From: Desulfoluna butyratoxydans
Lineage (GTDB): Bacteria > Desulfobacterota > Desulfobacteria > Desulfobacterales > Desulfolunaceae
Assembly (NCBI RefSeq): GCF_900699765.1
Contig: NZ_CAADHO010000003.1
Location: 620,001 to 684,000, forward strand
DNA: 64,000 nucleotides
Direction of reading: 5' to 3'
Of the stretch, positions 1-7,859 are shown in pieces. The notes below the pieces were generated by a model, which was given only the letters and a program-made list of their open reading frames with translations, did not search any database and was not told the DNA's origin. A program made the position numbers and the translations under genes. How positions within the stretch are numbered: the stretch's first letter is position 1; each line of letters begins with the position of its first letter.

Positions 1-29
1 GTTGGGTGCCTGACATATCTTAAATAAAA

Positions 30-240
30 GTAACTATTCAGATCAAAAAAACAGCCTCCGGCGGCAAGGTGTGCCACCTTGAAAGCAGATAGCAGATGTA
101 ATTTGCCCCTCGTTCCTCGGGTCAAATCACATCTGCATTTAAAACGGCATTCATGTAACTTTTTTTTATGGCCTGTTTGTTAAACTTTTTAAAAGTTTAG
201 CCCCCGGCAGGGCCGCCGGAGGCATAGGCTGAATAGTTAC
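30..240 (-). repeat. MITE-like palindromic repeat, copy R1
   Basis: A 211-bp element with 12-bp terminal inverted repeats, GTAACTATTCAG at 30-41 and CTGAATAGTTAC at 229-240. It is flanked by an 8-bp direct repeat, AAATAAAA, at 22-29 and 241-248, which looks like a target-site duplication, although the sequence is low in complexity. Inside are three hairpins: a CAAGGTG/CACCTTG stem, a long stem around a loop read as CCCGAGGAACGAGGGG on the other strand, and a GCCCCCGGC/GCCGGAGGC stem next to an A/T-rich AAACTTTTTAAAAGTTT palindrome. It has no coding capacity. It is inverted relative to R2 (2201-2411) and R3 (26601-26830). Confidence 0.85.
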
Positions 241-799
241 AAATAAAAAAACGTTTCGGGCATCGGTGATGACCCGTTGCTGTTTTTAAAACTGATATAT
301 CGGCACGAACATTAGAATACCTAAATTAGGTTTGCGCGATTCGGTGTGGGTGGGTGCGTTGTTTGACGTGGCATCTCACTGCGTTTAATGGGGCTATGGA
401 TAAGATTTCGCGGGAGTAGACGTGGCAGGGTGCCTGGATGCGATGGTCAGGAGGTGGCCACCGTGTGGGGAGCAACCGGGGTGTGGCGAGCGTATCGCAG
501 ATACGGGCCCCACCCCGGTCGTTTTGTTTCTGTAGAATTGTGTGGGGTCCCATATCATGGGGGACTTTATTGTATGGGGCTTCTGGGGGGGGGGGCTGTG
601 TTTTGTCTGGGATTGTACTGGGATGAGTAGTTGTGATCAATAGATAATTACGATGGTGTGAGTAAAATGCATGGGGGCGGGGTTCTGGGGGGTGGACTCG
701 ATACACCTGTGGTGACAGGCTGTTGAAGGGAGTTTTCTGGTTGGCTGGGTGCGCTTGGTTGGCGAGCGTGGAAGTAATGCCTTGGAATGCGAAGGAACG
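241..799. other. Gene-free stretch with G-rich low-complexity runs
   Basis: No credible gene is visible. Open frames here are short and have proline- or glycine-rich translations typical of non-coding, G-rich DNA. A run of 11 G residues sits near 586. I see no RNA gene and no strong promoter or terminator. Confidence 0.5.
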
Positions 800-1144
800 C
801 TATTTTTTAGATGCCATGCCGATGTCCGGGAATGTCACGGTGATGATTTCGTAGATGCTCGTGGCAATGACCGCGACGAAAACCATCATGGCCGTGACGA
901 GGATCATTCCCCCCGCCTTTGTGCTCAGGATGTGCATGGTTTCGGCTGCTTTGACAGCCAGGGGCATGGTGAACCAACCGATGAGCGCGGCCAGGATCAC
1001 GGCAAAGACGATGCGGACCTTGTTGGCACGCACGCCGCTGAACAACCCGAAGACAAACACGGCCAGGGCCAGCACCAGGGCTGCCACGGACAGGGTGCTG
1101 CTGACCTCGGGCCAGGCAAAATTGACGATATGTTCGGACGGCAT
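800..1144 (-). CDS. Small multi-pass membrane protein, function unknown
   Basis: A 114-residue protein dominated by three predicted membrane segments, at about residues 15-40, 44-68 and 80-104, with a short polar N-terminus and a lysine-ending tail. The ATG at 1144 is preferred because AGGAG lies 7 nt upstream; a TTG two codons earlier would sit on top of that site. I recognise no family. It stands alone, divergent from the LysE-type gene. Both genes lie between two inverted copies of the 211-bp repeat, but each repeat has its own flanking duplication, so this need not be a composite unit. Confidence 0.65.
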   Translation of the reverse strand: MPSEHIVNFAWPEVSSTLSVAALVLALAVFVFGLFSGVRANKVRIVFAVILAALIGWFTMPLAVKAAETMHILSTKAGGMILVTAMMVFVAVIATSIYEIITVTFPDIGMASKK

Positions 1145-1552
1145 GGTCAAACTCCTTGCTGGAAGGGTTGGGTTGGAGAGACGGCGCGCAGGGTGGTTGC
1201 ATTGAACGGTTCGGGATGGCGTGGGCTGTCTGTAACTATCTCATGTGGTTGGGTATAAATCAAGTTCTGTCGTTTTATACGGCCGATTGAGCCAGAGAAA
1301 GCGTCCCCTTTGGCAGGGGTGCCCTCAGTCCTGATTGAAAAAAGGGTGGTGTTGAGATCTGTACTAATGATTATGAGGTAAATATTGCGTTAATATATCT
1401 TTTTGTTGACGAAGAAGAATAACCCGGCACATCCTCTGGGTGGAATGGCGCAGGGCAAGGCCTTTGATGATGGGATCTATGGCGATATTCCCGCCGAGTG
1501 CCCATGGGGATTGACCGGTCTGGGACACTGAAAAACAAAAAGGCAGGTGGTG
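1145..1552. other. Divergent intergenic region
   Basis: About 400 bp between the start of the small membrane protein (minus strand) and the LysE-type gene (plus strand). It holds a short inverted repeat, GTATAAA at 1253-1259 and TTTATAC at 1274-1280, that could be an operator. No gene, RNA gene or confident promoter was recognised. Confidence 0.4.
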
Positions 1553-2191
1553 ATGGCGTTTGAAATTTGGGTGGCTTTTGTGGTGACGGCATCGGTGGTT
1601 CTGGTGGTGCCGGGGCCCACGGTGGTTTTTGTGGTGGCAAAGGTGACGGACCTGGGGCTCAGGAGAAGTGTGCCTGTTGCATGTGGGGTGCTGGCCGGGG
1701 ATCTTGTCTGTATGTCACTCTCCCTGGTGGGGGTGGGGCTTGTCCTTGCCACATCCGCCGTTGCCTTTTCCATCGTGAAATGGCTGGGGATTGCGTATCT
1801 GGTCTATCTCGGCGTGGAGATGATGGCAAAGGCCCGCAGGCACCGTATCACAGAGGGCGATCATTCGGTGGGGCCGCGTAAGGCCGGGGAGAGCACGCGG
1901 TCCCTTTTTGCCAACGCTTTTTTGATCAACAGCCTTCATCCCAAGGGAATTATTTTTTACTCCTCCTTTATGCCTCAATTCGTCTCCGGCGACACATCCG
2001 CAACTCTTCAGTTCCTGATCATGGGCATGACTTTTTTGGGCCTTGCGGCCTTGAACCTTCTTATGTACATGGCCATGGCAAGGCAGCTGAAGCGGGTTAC
2101 GGGGCCTGGGCGGGCCCGCACGGGAAGGTGGGCTGGCTATGTCTCCGGGGGCATCCTGATTGCAACGGGGCTGTGCGCCGCAGTCATGTGA
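1553..2191 (+). CDS. LysE/RhtB-family amino-acid exporter
   Basis: A 212-residue inner-membrane protein of the LysE/RhtB translocator family, which exports amino acids or related small molecules. Evidence is the length (about 205-215 is usual), the early PGPT motif after the first hydrophobic segment, the central 'WLGIAYLVYLG' type segment, a charged middle loop, and a later 'NPK'-like position here reading LHPKG, followed by three hydrophobic stretches. ATG 1553 follows AGGCAGG with good spacing; an in-frame GTG at 1547 is possible. The substrate cannot be told from sequence. Copy R2 of the mobile repeat begins 9 nt after the stop. Confidence 0.85.
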   Translation: MAFEIWVAFVVTASVVLVVPGPTVVFVVAKVTDLGLRRSVPVACGVLAGDLVCMSLSLVGVGLVLATSAVAFSIVKWLGIAYLVYLGVEMMAKARRHRITEGDHSVGPRKAGESTRSLFANAFLINSLHPKGIIFYSSFMPQFVSGDTSATLQFLIMGMTFLGLAALNLLMYMAMARQLKRVTGPGRARTGRWAGYVSGGILIATGLCAAVM

Positions 2192-2200
2192 GTTTTTTTC

Positions 2201-2411
2201 GTAACTATTCAGCTTATGCCTCCGGCGGCCCTGCCGGGGGCTAAATTTTTAAAAAGTGTAACAAACAGGTCACAAAAAAAAGGGACATGAATGCCGTTTT
2301 AAATGCAGATGTGATTTGACCCGAGGAACGAGGGGCAAATTACATCTGCTATCTGCTTTCAAGGTGGCACACCTTGTCGCCGGAGGCTGTTTTTTGGAGC
2401 TGAATAGTTAC
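2201..2411 (+). repeat. MITE-like palindromic repeat, copy R2
   Basis: A 211-bp copy with the same 12-bp terminal inverted repeats as R1, in opposite orientation. It is flanked by the 8-bp direct repeat TTTTTTTC at 2193-2200 and 2412-2419. The central hairpin has arms GCAGATGTGATTTG at 2305-2318 and CAAATTACATCTGC at 2336-2349 around the loop ACCCGAGGAACGAGGGG. A second hairpin, CAAGGTG/CACCTTG, follows. It lies between the LysE-type gene and the convergent permease gene and may act as a bidirectional terminator in addition to being mobile. Confidence 0.87.
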
Positions 2412-2503
2412 TTTTTTTCTTTCGTTCATTGACCCGGATATTTCACGGGTCGAGTGCTCCTACATTAGGTGCCGGTGGCGGGGCGGGCCTTAAAGGGGGC
2501 CCA

Positions 2504-3376
2504 TCAGATCCCCAACATGGCATACACCCCGTTGTTCTGAAACACGATGGACAGGGTGGTCATGGTAAAGATCACGAAAGCCGGGGGGTCGATGTGGGTA
2601 TCGCCCCAGGTGTTGAAGAGGTTGCCGATGATGTCCCAGAGGATGGCCGAGGCCACGCCGAAGATCGCCCCCCAGATGACGCTCCCGCTGGCGGCGGCGG
2701 CCACGGCCGCGGGCATGACGATGTGGTGGGTCACCGGTACGTTGAGGCCGAACTGGCCGAAGAGGAGGCTTGCGGCGGCAAGGCCGAAGCAGAGGGGAAT
2801 TCCTGCTCCGTTGGCCACTTCAAGGGCGGCGTAGGCTGAAAAGGTCCCTGCACCCAGGCCGATGAGGGCCAGTTGAAGGGGGGTAAGGCCGTCTTTGGGC
2901 TTAAAGCGGGATTCATGGCCGGGGACCTGGCCAAAAAGGCCGCTGGAGCCAAAGAGGAGGCGGCTGGCGATGCCGGAGAGCACGACGGTGAGGCCCACGG
3001 TGTCTGTCCAGTGGCCCGGCATGGAGACCAGCAGGTTGATAAGATAGCCTCCGATGCCGAAGATTCCTCCGACCAGAAGCACGTCCGGCCTGTTTAGTCC
3101 CATGAGGGCGTTGTTGAGGTCCTTGCCCTCGCCGTTGATCTCACCTTTGCTGGCGGCATAGGCTGCAGCGGCCACACCGGCTGCAAACCCTCCCACATGG
3201 GGACCCCAAACACCAAAGGAGATGGTGGAGAGAAAGTCGCCGGACCCCGATGCCGCCTGAATGAAGACGCCGCCCAGGACGAGGAAACCCACGAGGGAAA
3301 ACGACGTGGCAGCGCCGAAGGCTGCGCCCAGGATACCGCTGGCAAATGAAATGAAAACACCCGTTGCTGAAAACAT
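2504..3376 (-). CDS. Permease-like multi-pass membrane protein
   Basis: A 290-residue, very hydrophobic protein with roughly eight to ten membrane segments rich in Gly, Ala and Phe, and with two halves of similar layout that suggest an internal duplication typical of transporters. I do not recognise a named family with certainty. The open frame runs on upstream to 3892, but the start is ATG 3376 because AGGAG lies 6 nt before it, and the upstream translation is Arg/Pro/His-rich and not membrane-like. The gene has its own promoter candidate about 270 nt upstream and a long structured leader, which suggests expression control at RNA level. Substrate unknown. Confidence 0.75.
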   Translation of the reverse strand: MFSATGVFISFASGILGAAFGAATSFSLVGFLVLGGVFIQAASGSGDFLSTISFGVWGPHVGGFAAGVAAAAYAASKGEINGEGKDLNNALMGLNRPDVLLVGGIFGIGGYLINLLVSMPGHWTDTVGLTVVLSGIASRLLFGSSGLFGQVPGHESRFKPKDGLTPLQLALIGLGAGTFSAYAALEVANGAGIPLCFGLAAASLLFGQFGLNVPVTHHIVMPAAVAAAASGSVIWGAIFGVASAILWDIIGNLFNTWGDTHIDPPAFVIFTMTTLSIVFQNNGVYAMLGI

Positions 3377-3641
3377 GATTACTCCTTCTGTTGCATGGTT
3401 CTGTTCACAATGACCGATCGCCGTCTTGCCCCGTTCCGTTGCGTGGCGGATGGGTTCCTGCCCTCCGGTATGGAGGGTTCCCGTCCCCAAGATGGAGGAA
3501 GTGAAGAATGGGACCCCGGAGGGCAGGAAACGATACGTGGGCTGGCCGTGACCGATGGTGCCCCTGGAGCCGTTTTCGTGCTCCGTCCGGGCCTTCCCGG
3601 CAGGAATCGCATCGTGCATCCGATTGCAGATCTGATCGTGA
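3377..3641 (-). ncRNA. Structured 5' leader, candidate cis-regulatory RNA
   Basis: About 265 nt between a predicted transcription start near 3641 and the permease-like gene. Read on the minus strand it holds several stable hairpins: CCGGG/CCCGG with an AAGG loop, GGAGC/GCTCC, and a long stem in which TTCCTGCCCTCCGG pairs with CCGGAGGGCAGGAA (plus-strand arms near 3455-3469 and 3517-3531). Inside its loop GTCCC can pair with GGGAC. The words ATCGGTCA and TTCCTGCC each occur twice. It does not match a riboswitch class I know. It could instead be a decayed gene fragment. Confidence 0.45.
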
Positions 3642-3647
3642 AGTGAG

Positions 3648-3675
3648 CTTATAGCCGCACTGTTTTTGGTGTCAA
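3648..3675 (-). promoter_or_regulatory. Sigma-70-type promoter for the permease-like gene
   Basis: On the minus strand, TTGACA (3675-3670) and TATAAG (3653-3648) are 16 nt apart. The start of transcription would fall near 3641. Confidence 0.55.
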
Positions 3676-4216
3676 ATATCGGAGGTGTGTTGTGATTAAT
3701 ATATTGATTTTTCGAGTGTATATAGAAATATGTGCGAGCTAAAACGTTGAAAGGGCAGGGCTTGCGCAGGTCAAAACGTGGGGTGTATTTTTGGTCGCGG
3801 GTAAAAACGTCGTTTTGTGAGGCGTTTGCGAGATGGAACGTGACGCAGGGCATAGGAAATAGAGGCAAACGGGTCCCGTTTTTGGGAAACACGCAGATGA
3901 AACGAGGGGAAGGCCCCTTAGACCGGATGTTTCACGAGTCGAGTACACCCATATTCAAGGCCCCCGAGCTGTAGATGGCGCGGTTTCCTTCAAGGCACTG
4001 ATAAGGCATAAGATGGGCGCAATCGGCGCGCCCGATGGGTAACCGCCCCGAAATCGGCGGGTTGTACTTTGTATTTTTGAAAGGGGGGGCTTGGCAACGA
4101 TCTGTAATAAGGGAGCCTCTTGACATATGCGGGGAAGGGGATCGGTTTGTTTTACGAAAGGGTGGGTGTGGTGGCAATGCTTTGTTATAACGAATTGTTA
4201 TGGGGTATTGTCCGGA
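3676..4216. other. Gene-free stretch between permease promoter and Rep-like gene
   Basis: No convincing gene. Near the 3' end of the Rep-like gene there are two TTGTTAT heptamers at 4182-4188 and 4195-4201, 13 nt apart, and a TTGACA word near 4119. These are too weak to call iterons or an origin. Confidence 0.35.
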
Positions 4217-5416
4217 CTATATCTTTTCCTTTAACGCCTGTTTGAGTTTGATGTTCTCTTCGACGAGTTCCCGGATTTTCGGATCCGAAAAAAAAGGGCG
4301 GAATTGAAATGAGGTTTCCGGGAAGACCTCTCCCTTAAACCCGCCGGTGTGGTTGATCAGGCGGATATACCCGAGCTTTCGCCTTTCCGTTTCAAAGACA
4401 TGGCGGATGTGGCTGAGGCGGGATTCCGCTTCGATGCGTATCTCAGCATCCACGATGCGTCTGCCGTCTAATACTTTTTCCATTTCATAATCCGTGCGGA
4501 TGATCTCCATGGCAGCCAGCTCGTCCAGGCCCTGGCGCACCGAGGCGACGTTGTCCCTGAAGCGGCGGTTTTTCAGGATGCCCAAAGAGAGGAGGTCGCT
4601 GAGGCGCAGAATCATCGCCTGGTCGCGGGTATCGGGCATCAGGCAGAGCCATCGGAGGAGCCATCGGGAAAATCCGGACCGGCAGGCCATAAAGGTTCCG
4701 TAGTCAACACCGGCCGGGGAGGTGAAGGAGATCATGCGGAACACCTCCGGATGAAAGACGCACAGGCACCGTCGTCGGGACTCAGGGCCTGTGGCCTTGT
4801 CGATGTCCCACAGGACGGAGGTGAGGAGCCCCCCTCCGGCAATGGCGTGATCCTTGGTCTTGACGGTCATGTGAGCACCGCACAGGATGTTGAGCCCGAG
4901 TTTCAGCTGGTCGAAAGAGTAGGTGTGGTTGGAGCGCATCAGCTCCCGGCGCAGGTCGTACAGGGTGAAGAAGATCCCGGCTGCGTTGTCAGCGGTAACT
5001 CCCGCTCCTTGGGAAAACCATTTGCGCAGAACCGCCTCGATGAGCTCCTCTTTCAGCCCGGGAAGGTAGGACCGCGTGTTCCCTTTCTCCCGAATGGTGG
5101 CCGGCAGGATGGTGAGGTCGTATGGGGTCCCGGCAAGGGAAAAGGCAAGGTGAATGGGGGTTGCCTTGCCGTTGGTGTCCCTCGGCACCTTCTTGGAATA
5201 GGTAAACCGGGGCAGCGCGTCAAAGGGGAAGGCCATGTGGACGAGGTTCGCGTCGAGGTTGTGGGGTGCCGACCACAGGGCCACCGGTACCTGGCGCTTG
5301 GATACAAAGGCCTTGGCCAGGCGCTCTTCGGTGCGGCCCCGGCGTGGTGCGGGGGCACCGGAGGCCGGGCGCTGGGTGAGGATCTTTCGAGAGCCGATCT
5401 TTTTGATAACGTCCAT
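4217..5416 (-). CDS. Replication-initiator-like winged-helix protein
   Basis: A 399-residue soluble, basic protein. Its organisation recalls plasmid replication initiators: a basic, disordered N-terminus (residues 1-40), a beta-rich first part, a helix-turn-helix-like segment around 'SFDQLKLGLNIL', a second winged-helix-like region near 'ILRLSDLLSLGILKNR', and a charged helical C-terminus ending in KLKQALKEKI. This is fold-level resemblance only; no active-site residues can be named. It starts 9 nt after the flavoprotein gene on the same strand, so the two probably share a transcript. It could be a chromosomal relic of a plasmid or a regulator that borrowed a Rep fold. Confidence 0.4.
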   Translation of the reverse strand: MDVIKKIGSRKILTQRPASGAPAPRRGRTEERLAKAFVSKRQVPVALWSAPHNLDANLVHMAFPFDALPRFTYSKKVPRDTNGKATPIHLAFSLAGTPYDLTILPATIREKGNTRSYLPGLKEELIEAVLRKWFSQGAGVTADNAAGIFFTLYDLRRELMRSNHTYSFDQLKLGLNILCGAHMTVKTKDHAIAGGGLLTSVLWDIDKATGPESRRRCLCVFHPEVFRMISFTSPAGVDYGTFMACRSGFSRWLLRWLCLMPDTRDQAMILRLSDLLSLGILKNRRFRDNVASVRQGLDELAAMEIIRTDYEMEKVLDGRRIVDAEIRIEAESRLSHIRHVFETERRKLGYIRLINHTGGFKGEVFPETSFQFRPFFSDPKIRELVEENIKLKQALKEKI

Positions 5417-5425
5417 GGTGGGCCC

Positions 5426-6073
5426 TTACGACTCGGCAAGGGCTCGGGACAGGGTGGTGCCCAGCTCAAAGGCCTGGGCCAGGGTCGCCTCCTTTTTCTT
5501 GACGTCACCCCTGCCGAAGACGCTGAGGACGGGGAGCTCTCCCACGATGTCGTAGCCCAGGGCTTTGAGGGGAAGGCCCATGGCGTCCATGGTAAACCCC
5601 ATGTCTTCTTTGGTCTCCTGCTCGCAGATCCCCACGATCACGGCCTTTCTGCCCTGGTTTCCAAGCTGGCTCGACCAGGGGCCGGGTCGCTCAGAGGTGA
5701 AGTTGTAGAAGCAGTAGAGCCGGTCGATGAAGGACTTCATCCATGCCGTGATGTTGTAATTGTGGGTGGGGGAGACCAGCACCAGCCCCTTGGAGGCGAT
5801 GATGTCCGGGTAAAGAAGGGACATGCCGTCCCTCTGGCCGGTGCAGATGCGGTCTTTTCGGCATCGCTCGCAGCCGATGCACGGGGAAAACGCCACATCC
5901 CGCAGGTGAATTTTGCGGGTGTCCGAGCCTTGCTGGCTTGCCCCTTTAAGGACCTGGGTCAGCAACAGGTCTGAGTTGCCCTTTGCCCTGGGGCTGGCCC
6001 CGATGCCCAGTACCGCGGGCTCCGGGGTGTGGGTGCTGATGGTCTGAAACAATGGGTCGTCAAAATATCGCAT
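5426..6073 (-). CDS. Flavodoxin-fold NADPH-dependent FMN reductase / iron-sulfur flavoprotein-like
   Basis: A 215-residue flavodoxin-fold oxidoreductase. The FMN-binding loop is GASPRAKGNSD at about residues 25-35. A cysteine cluster CIGCERCRKDRIC at about 64-76 fits iron-sulfur flavoproteins, and 'SPTHNYNIT' with the following WMK segment matches the flavin-contact region of the family. The true start is ATG 6073; the upstream open frame is Arg/Pro-rich and unlikely. It probably uses NAD(P)H or ferredoxin electrons to reduce FMN in the cytoplasm. It is the first gene of a two-gene unit with the Rep-like gene, whose relation to it is unclear. Confidence 0.78.
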   Translation of the reverse strand: MRYFDDPLFQTISTHTPEPAVLGIGASPRAKGNSDLLLTQVLKGASQQGSDTRKIHLRDVAFSPCIGCERCRKDRICTGQRDGMSLLYPDIIASKGLVLVSPTHNYNITAWMKSFIDRLYCFYNFTSERPGPWSSQLGNQGRKAVIVGICEQETKEDMGFTMDAMGLPLKALGYDIVGELPVLSVFGRGDVKKKEATLAQAFELGTTLSRALAES

Positions 6074-6256
6074 GGCTTGTCCTTGGGATGTCACGATGGG
6101 CCAACGGGGTTGGCGGGTTGACATAAACGTCTTGGCGGCGCACCTCCGGGGGACCGGACAGGGCCGTTGTCTGGCTTGGGCCGCGCAACCCTGCAACCAT
6201 AAGGGAGATGCGAGCATAAATCAATGGTCCCCGGAAGGGTCTTCACGGCCAACGTA

Positions 6257-6452
6257 TTTAAAAATTCAATTGCCTTTAGCAGGGCGCTTTTTGAAAAAAG
6301 CACCGCAAAAACGTTCCGGTAGACTGTTCCTTATGTTGAAACACTCGGATCGCCAGACGCTTTGAGCCGGATCTGGTCATTCGTAAGGTCTGCTTATCAA
6401 GCTTTTTAAGCGTTTTTTCCCTGGCAGGGCCGCCTGAGGCAAAATCTAAATG
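6257..6452 (+). repeat. Degenerate B-type repeat, copy B1
   Basis: The left part at 6276-6323 matches the B-type left end (hairpin of GCTTTTTGAAAAAAGC type inside GCGG-like arms, then AAAACGTTCCGGTA). The right part at 6386-6440 is a decayed match to the shared right end (TTTTTAAG run, then CCTGGCAGGGCCGCCTGAGGC). It fills most of the gap between the flavoprotein and the radical SAM gene. The remainder of 6074-6256 shows nothing recognisable. Confidence 0.6.
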
Positions 6453-6503
6453 CCTTTGCCCTGGCCACTGGCGGGAACCCTTTTTTTTCGGTATAACGAC
6501 GCC

Positions 6504-7778
6504 ATGACATCCACGAAACTTACACAGACGGCCCTTTTTCATAAGCTTCCCGAGGCGCAGCGGCAGTGGCTGCTCGCCATGGCCGAGGCCTATGCCTTCT
6601 CCTTTCAACAGCTCAAGATGCTCACCGAGTACAGCGCGGACCTCATCTGCTGGCGCGTGGGGTCCCTGGAGCAGTTTTACCGCCCGGAGGCGGTGGGCAA
6701 GGCCAAGGGAAAACAGGCGGCGTCAGTGGTCTTTCAACAGTTTCGGGAGGGGTATGAGGCCCTGAAAAACGGGCAGAAACACTACTCGGGAACCGAGGGG
6801 TTTTCGGCTGCAGAACGGAAATTCCCTGATGAGCAGATGGTGGAGGTCCCTTTAAAAGGGAATATCATGGGGCGGTGCCCCGTGGCCTCGGAAAAGACGC
6901 GCTGCTGCAACCTCACCACCCTGGATGCGGTTCAGCAGTGCGGGTTTGATTGCAGCTACTGCTCCATTCAGTCCTTTTACCACGGCAACCAGGTGCGGTT
7001 TATCCGGGATCTTGTCTCCCATCTGGAGACCCTGGAACTGGACAAAGAAAAGACCTATCACATCGGAACCGGCCAGTCCTCGGACTCCCTGATGTGGGGC
7101 AACCGCTTCGGGCTTCTGGATTCGTTGTACCGGTTTGCCTCGGCCCACCCCAACGTGATCCTGGAGATGAAGTCCAAGAGCGGCCGTGTGGATTATTTTT
7201 TGGAGCACCGGCCCCCGGCCAACATGGTCTTTACCTGGTCCCTCAACACCCCCACGGTGATTCACCACGAGGAAAAGGGGACAGCCTCCCTGGAAACACG
7301 GATCGCAGGGGCCCGGAAGCTGGCCGATCACGGCATTCCCGTTGGGTTTCACTTCCACCCGATAGTCTGGTACGAGGGCTGGCGGGACGATTACCTGGCG
7401 GTGGTCTCACGGCTGGTCGAGACCTTTCGGCCCGAAGAGCTTGTCATGGTCTCCCTGGGGACCCTTACCTTTATCAAGCCGGTGCTGAAGCGCATCCGGG
7501 AGCGTATGCCGGACAGCTCCATCCTCCAGATGCCCACAGAGGAGTGCGCCGGAAAACTGAGCTACCCCCTCTCCATCAAAGAAGACCTCTTTTCAACGGT
7601 GTACCAGGCCTTTCCCCAGTCCTGGCACGAGTCCGTTTTTTTCTACATGTGCATGGAGCACATCGATCTCTGGGAGCCGGTGTTCGGACGCAGCTATGCC
7701 TCCAATGAAGAGTTTGAGGCGGACATGATCAAGACCTACCACGATAAAACAGCCCGGATTCGTCAGGCCAACCCATAG
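6504..7778 (+). CDS. Spore photoproduct lyase-like radical SAM protein
   Basis: A 424-residue radical SAM protein of the SPL (spore photoproduct lyase, SplB-like) family. The [4Fe-4S]-binding CxxxCxxC motif is in 'CGFDCSYCSIQ' at about residues 146-156, preceded by 'GRCP' and 'CCNL' as in SPL relatives. The rest is the partial TIM barrel, with 'GTGQSSDS' and 'GFHFHPIVW' conserved. ATG 6504 is preferred over the upstream ATG 6450, which lies inside a repeat fragment. True SPL repairs UV-induced thymine dimers in spores; no sporulation gene is in the window, so the function here may be a related repair or unknown reaction. Transcribed alone and ended by the hairpin at 7811. Confidence 0.85.
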   Translation: MTSTKLTQTALFHKLPEAQRQWLLAMAEAYAFSFQQLKMLTEYSADLICWRVGSLEQFYRPEAVGKAKGKQAASVVFQQFREGYEALKNGQKHYSGTEGFSAAERKFPDEQMVEVPLKGNIMGRCPVASEKTRCCNLTTLDAVQQCGFDCSYCSIQSFYHGNQVRFIRDLVSHLETLELDKEKTYHIGTGQSSDSLMWGNRFGLLDSLYRFASAHPNVILEMKSKSGRVDYFLEHRPPANMVFTWSLNTPTVIHHEEKGTASLETRIAGARKLADHGIPVGFHFHPIVWYEGWRDDYLAVVSRLVETFRPEELVMVSLGTLTFIKPVLKRIRERMPDSSILQMPTEECAGKLSYPLSIKEDLFSTVYQAFPQSWHESVFFYMCMEHIDLWEPVFGRSYASNEEFEADMIKTYHDKTARIRQANP

Positions 7779-7810
7779 TCAGGCCGGTTTTCCCTCATTT
7801 CAAAATAAAA

Positions 7811-7843
7811 AAAAGCCCCCGTCAGAAACGCCGGGGGCTTTTT
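7811..7843. terminator. Bidirectional intrinsic terminator
   Basis: Stem AAGCCCCCG/CGGGGGCTT with a 10-nt loop, flanked by A-run and T-run, between convergent genes. Confidence 0.85.
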
Positions 7844-7859
7844 CGAGTTGCCATTTATC

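Noticed and set aside
30..2411. R1 and R2 as the two ends of a composite transposon carrying the LysE-type gene
   Set aside because: Each copy has its own pair of 8-bp flanking repeats, and the 8-mers differ between copies, so they look like two independent insertions. No transposase lies between them.
3377..3892. N-terminal extension of the permease-like gene to 3892
   Set aside because: The added segment is His/Arg/Pro-rich and not membrane-like, the real start has a good ribosome site at 3376, and a promoter pair lies inside the supposed coding part.
4182..4201. Iterons of a replication origin after the Rep-like gene
   Set aside because: Only two TTGTTAT words; far too few to claim an origin.
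4751..5974. 407-residue open frame on the plus strand
   Set aside because: It is antisense to the Rep-like and flavoprotein genes, has a Gly/Val/His-rich shadow composition and no ribosome site.
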